Origin: Berghia stephanieae
Taxonomy: Eukaryota; Mollusca; Gastropoda; Nudibranchia; Aeolidiidae
Assembly (NCBI GenBank): GCA_034508935.3
Contig: CM067442.1
Coordinates: 88,134,448 to 88,198,447 of the forward strand
DNA length: 64,000 bases
Direction: 5' to 3'
Shown: positions 59,280 through 64,000 of the stretch, in pieces
Layout: each line of letters starts with the position of its first letter
Numbering within the stretch: the first letter of the stretch is position 1
Notes under the pieces: generated by a model
Database searches by the model: none
Seen by the model: only the letters and a program-made list of their open reading frames with translations
What the model was told of the DNA's origin: nothing
Made by a program: the position numbers and the translations under genes

Positions 59280-62200
59280 ATGGCAGATCATGATGATGAA
59301 TATCAGGTATGTATTGTATTGTATTTGTATGTATTGGGCCCTAAAAGAACATATCAAATCACTCTTTGTTACACTAGCAGAAGTTTAGATACATTGAAAA
59401 TTAGGTTCAGGAAATTATTCAGCGTTGAAGGTGAACAAAATGGATGAACTCAAAATTTACCTTTTTTCAATCAGTTCCCCATTAACTTGGGGAAAGTGAA
59501 AGACAAAAGGTTACCCTGTCCATCTTTGGATGGCTATATTTCCATTTTTTATTTTATTGATAATAATTTATAAGGCCAATGAAATTGTCAACTTAGGTTT
59601 TATTGATTCACAGAAAATCAGTGTTGTGAAAACTGTTCACTATTATGGTCACTGTTGTGTGTATGGGGCTCGAATTGGTGAATGTCTGGTGCATGACTAG
59701 AGTGTGTGTAGTTAGTAAGAGAGAATGAAGATAGCGGAATGTTATGTTATATGAAGTCTTGAGGAAGCAAAATGTTATATAGTTAAATTCAAGTTGTTCT
59801 TTATTGTTCAAAGATCAAGTTTATTGTATTTATTCCTAATCTACAGCAATCAGTTAGACGTCATTATTATTCATCTTTCACCAGTTTTGGAAGTGTTTGT
59901 CAGATCAACATCTAATTGTCCATATGTTTTAATTTCGCACCATATTTTGTTTCAGTGTATTTAAAATCTGGAGTATGGAAACATAAATTAATATCAATAC
60001 CTCTCATGGGGATTACGCTGGACATCGAAGTGGTTAACTATGGTCTATGATAAAGTAATGAATCTACCACTGCTGTATATTAGAATTTAAAGGGGTTTTT
60101 TTAATATAAAAATTTTATATATGGACATTAATATTTCTTCATCGTTTTGCTTAACCTTCTAACTCTTTTTTTTTTTTTTTTGTATTTCAGACTAGTATGC
60201 GTGAAGGTGAGTAAATATGTATATCACCGTGAGACAATGTAAGAAAAGATAAAAGAGTCTTAGCAGTTTTGGCGTTTATTTAGCTGCAAGTTTACAACTT
60301 GTGTTTAATTCAATTAAATGATTATTTTAAAATATACAGAGTTACTGTTGAGCCGAAACAAATTGATATAGTTCTTTCCTCAAAAAAAAATGGCTTGACT
60401 TGATGACTCAGTCCTGACCTGAGACAAAACAATAAGAATGATTTAGATCTGATTACAAACTCATGGATCTAGTCCAAAGAACAATTTACCATTGTCACAG
60501 AAGCCATTGTCCTTGGCCCCATCTACCTGGCCTAAACTGTCCGATCTTGTCTACCCATTTGGGCTACGAAGTTGCTCCTGGTCATGACGCTATCTAGCCC
60601 TCCTCTTTGAGACCCTTGTGTAGATAACTGGGAAAATGGTCTTTCCTCATATAGAAGATGTCATTCTAGTGGATTTCTGGTCTTGTTCTTGAATAAGATG
60701 GTTAATTTTTGTTCTGAATAGTCAAATATAGAATCTTAAGTCTTGTATTTTGTTATAGCCTTTTCCTAAGCTGATAGTTTAGGACCTTAAAGTTTCATTA
60801 CTCCAATGTGTATTATCATAGAGCGTTCTGATTTTTAAAAATGACAGAAAATATCAGACACCATGATGATTGACGAACTGGAAGAAAGGCTTCGCCTCCA
60901 AGATTTATTTTTTACCCATCATATCAGAGACCTGCCTGCAATTTGGAAGTCCCTCTGCCATTGTTCAGCCTTGTATCAGTGTTGTCTTTGACCAAAAATA
61001 CTGTCTAAACTCATAAAAAAATGTTTCGTCTGTCTGCATGTATACTAACTTGAAAAGCAAGACTTATGAAGTACTTAGATCATGGTAGTAAAACTGATAA
61101 GACTATATAAATGGATTATTTCTGTTATCGTTGACTCAGCACATGGTTTGGTAAGAACAAAAGCAGGAAATAACGCTGAATCTCTCTCTTGGCAAGTCAT
61201 TAGGTAAAAAGGCTCCCTCTGTGTGAGTTGCTAAGTCATAAAGACAGTGAGTGAATGAGCAAAGGAAATTTATCTGATTATAAAGAAAAAGAAAATGTTG
61301 GCAATTTTTATGTATGAAATTACAAAATGAATATCACAAACAGGTTGAAAAATAATTTAGGAGGAGTTTCAGCAGATTATTTATCCTTTTATAGACTCGG
61401 TAATTGAATATGTAAACATTTTCAAGTTTTTATTAGCAATATATGTATTTTAGCTTAATTTATTCCATGGGTTATGTTTATGAAGAATTATATTTTGTTT
61501 CTTTTTCATGTTTAGAGATGTCTCACATCCCACTTGGTCAACTCAAGGCAATGCAAAACAAGATGGGACTTAAAGCGTAAGTAAAAAACAAAAAAACAAC
61601 CTTATTTATTATTTTGTCTTTCTTTAAGATATACTCATCCTTATTTAAGTGGATGCAATTATTCACTCTGACTGCTTTTCACTGTTGTTATATCATGAAT
61701 CAATTTTTCTTTCATAAATTTATTCCGTTTTACACCAAAAAAACAACACTTTTTTAAAGGTCGGTGTTTGATGTGCTTCTCAAGGCAAACAAAAACATTT
61801 ATTACATATTTTTTATTGTCCATTCACTAAAAAAAATAGATTTTTCTAATATTAGCTCCAAATTCCTCCTTCCATAAAATTTCCTATAATGTTCTTCACG
61901 TTTGGAAAATTTGTGTGTGTAGTGTGAAAGGGCGGAGGGGGGGGGGGGGTGTTTATTATTTGTTGTTTGTTTTTTTTGGGGGGTTTTTTAAATTTGTTTT
62001 TGGCTTTTACTATTTAGCTAGTTCTGCCAACTTTCTGAGCTGGAAAGAATGCTTTGCATCCTACGTTTATTTATAACATTGTGAAATCGATGAATAATGG
62101 GTAAGATTGAACTTCCTTTATCACTTAAAATTTTGATACTTTTCCAATACGATTGATGTTTCATTTCCATTCTTTCATTTTTCAAGATTCAACAAAATGA

Positions 62201-63115
62201 AGACAGGAGGACAATCAAAGTCAAGTTTAGGAGTTGAGTTCAAAAGGTTAAACCATAACAGGTAATAATGTCTCAATTTGTTCTAACAAAATATAAAACA
62301 AAACAAAACAAAACTATTGCTTGTTATAGATAAAATTCTTCTATTTTATTTTTGTACGGACTTGAATTTTTTATTGAGATATCAATGATTATTTGTCCAG
62401 AAGAGTAAAAGAATTTACGCAAGTAATCTGAAACTTTTTGTTGTTGTTTTTTATTTTCGTTTTGTTTTTGTTTGTTTGTTTTATTGTTGGAATATTTTTA
62501 TTACAATTTACATTTTAAATTTCAGACCAGCTGAATATTCTGCTAGAAAGCCAGTACCAAGACAGAGAACTAATGCAGATAAAAAGGTGAAATGAAATTT
62601 AATGATGTATTTTTTAATTTGTTTGTTTCCCATGTAGCATACAGGTAATTGTCAAACATCTAATTATGCTGAAAAATGACAATCTTGTTCATGAAACAAA
62701 GCCAGAAAAGTTTTATGGAGGCAAAATAATGACCAGTCTATGCTCAGATATTTTATTTAGAAAATTAACATTTGTTTGATCATATGAGTATTGCCTCTAA
62801 ACAATTGTGACCTAGAGATAAACCTTTTTTTATATGCTATCTATTAACAAAGCATGCAAAAATAAAAAAGGAAGTTTTCTTTGAGCAAAACTATAATTAC
62901 AGTGATGAGCACCACTCTGGATTGCTGTAAGAAACCTCCTCCCCACCCCCTTCCATGTACTAGAGCAACTGGACTAATCACGAATAATTTTTGAAAAACT
63001 TTTTCAGCCAACAAGTCGAGACCCTCGTTTTGATGAGCTGTCTGGAGAGTTTGATTCAACTTCCTTCAAGAAAAAGTATGCCTTCATCGATAACATTAAG
63101 GCAAAAGAAAAACTG
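59280..63115 (+). CDS. RRP36: Ribosomal RNA processing protein 36 orthologue, first six coding exons, partial
   Basis: Known role: RRP36 is a nucleolar protein of the early 90S pre-ribosome, needed for early cleavages that release 18S rRNA. Exons: 59280-59306, 60191-60206, 61516-61576, 62187-62261, 62526-62586 and 63008-63115, joined in phase to 116 residues. The protein starts MADHDDEYQ. The diagnostic block is TSRDPRFDELSGEFDSTSFK then FIDNIKAKEKL, beside human VARDPRFDDLSGEYNPEVF and FLNDIRAKEKEL. HIPLGQLKAMQNKMG matches the human MSFEELLELQSQVG region. A consensus acceptor just before the start region (ATTTCAG ending 59237) suggests a 5' UTR intron. The lysine/glutamine-rich C-terminal half lies beyond the window; the last donor is GTAAGT at 63116. 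Confidence 0.9.
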
Positions 63116-63236
63116 GTAAGTTTGATTTGTATGAAGGTCCATTCTTCCCAAAACTGAGGTGACAGAACTGCATTACTGCTCAATGCATGATTATTTTTTT
63201 TAAATATAGCAACAGCCAATACTCAAGAATAGATAT

Positions 63237-64000
63237 ATAGTCAAAGCTGTATAATTGGACCAACCTCGTTACACAGAAATTGTTTCAATTAAGTAGTGTT
63301 CCAATTAATCGATTCCACAGGTGGCCTTCATTATTGGAACAACCTATCAAGATTTCACATATTGTTATTGTATTTGACTTTGTGATTATGTAATTATATT
63401 TATATAACAAAAGTGTTAGAGGGCTCAGTTTTAGTTCTTTGTCTAAACAGTTTCATTGCCATTTATCATTCTATTCAACATATGCACATGCCATGATGAC
63501 AGATGTAAATAGAATGGGTGATCATGTAATGGCCTTACATTTATATGGAACACGCTCAAATCCCTTAAACATCCAATATTAAACAAACCCACATTAAAGT
63601 TGTTCCACTATAGTTTTTAACAAATAACACAATTTCATCAAACAATCAAGCTTGTCAAAAACAAATAACTATTTGCGTCAATATCTGTGATATTAATTAT
63701 TCGTTGTTCTCCCCAAGATTCAAAATCAAGCAAGTAAGATGAAAGGGAATTGATTTTTATTGACACAATAGTGCTGTTGATTCTGGGTCAATTATAATGC
63801 CATTAAGATTATTCTTATAAAAAAAATAATTTTTTTCAGGGTTAATTTTTTAAAAGGGCAAAAAAAAGTTTGTTGAAGCTCTGAATTTGTTCCAATTCAC
63901 CGACATGCGTTCCAAATTAACCAGTAGAAATAATAAGGAAAATATTTTGTCACTGGCTGATTGCTCCAATTAAGTGGCTGTCCCGATAGTGTGGCTTTCC
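63237..64000. mobile_element. Pogo/Tigger-like element, cut by window end
   Basis: It starts about TATAGTCAAAGCTGTATAATTGG. Subterminal GTTCCAATTAA motifs recur at 63299 and, inverted or varied, near 63890-63975, as in Tigger relatives. The right end lies outside the window. It lies in an RRP36 intron. Confidence 0.5.

Overview
The window is an AT-rich animal nuclear genome segment. Genes are split by GT-AG introns, simple-sequence repeats are dense, and there are tRNA-derived SINEs, LINE pieces, DNA transposons and one LTR element. The three recognisable host genes (KIZ, BABAM2, RRP36) are metazoan or general eukaryotic orthologues. The repeats look like those of marine invertebrates, but I cannot name the species or even the phylum with confidence.

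Layout. 445-8862 (minus strand): a complete nine-exon orthologue of the centrosome/spindle-pole protein kizuna. 11503-24998 (plus): a complete eleven-exon orthologue of BABAM2 (BRE/BRCC45), the scaffold of the BRISC and BRCA1-A deubiquitinase complexes. These two are divergent, with 2.6 kb between their start codons. 27277-31293 (minus): two decayed copies of a hAT-like transposase family. 33658-40458 (plus): an exon chain of unknown function, followed by a large coding block with two C2H2-type zinc fingers, a tyrosine-recombinase-like (Crypton-like) core and a Myb/SANT-like tail. 40641-42428: a 1.8 kb element with short inverted ends. 42435-47713: repeat-rich, with no gene seen, but holding a perfect 91-bp-arm palindrome. 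47714-54673: a Ty1/copia LTR element in minus orientation, with LTRs identical by eye and a 1.85 kb DNA transposon nested in one LTR. 54826-56630: SINE and simple repeats. 59280-63115 (plus): the first six coding exons of RRP36 (early 18S rRNA processing), running off the window.

Both complete genes were rebuilt by joining GT-AG exons by hand. Reading phase closes exactly across all junctions: 466 codons including the stop for KIZ and 374 for BABAM2. I see no operon-like or pathway link between the genes; their adjacency looks incidental.

The most interesting material is in the repeats. A SINE-like family with a long 3' tail ends in a hairpin whose stem sequence differs between subfamilies while pairing and loop are kept. 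A 36-42 bp minisatellite recurs at three sites, twice inside DNA-transposon-like elements. A nested insertion dates one of those elements as very recent. The zinc-finger/recombinase-like gene may be a domesticated or still recognisable Crypton-type protein. All identifications are from reading the sequence and remembered family features; no search was run.
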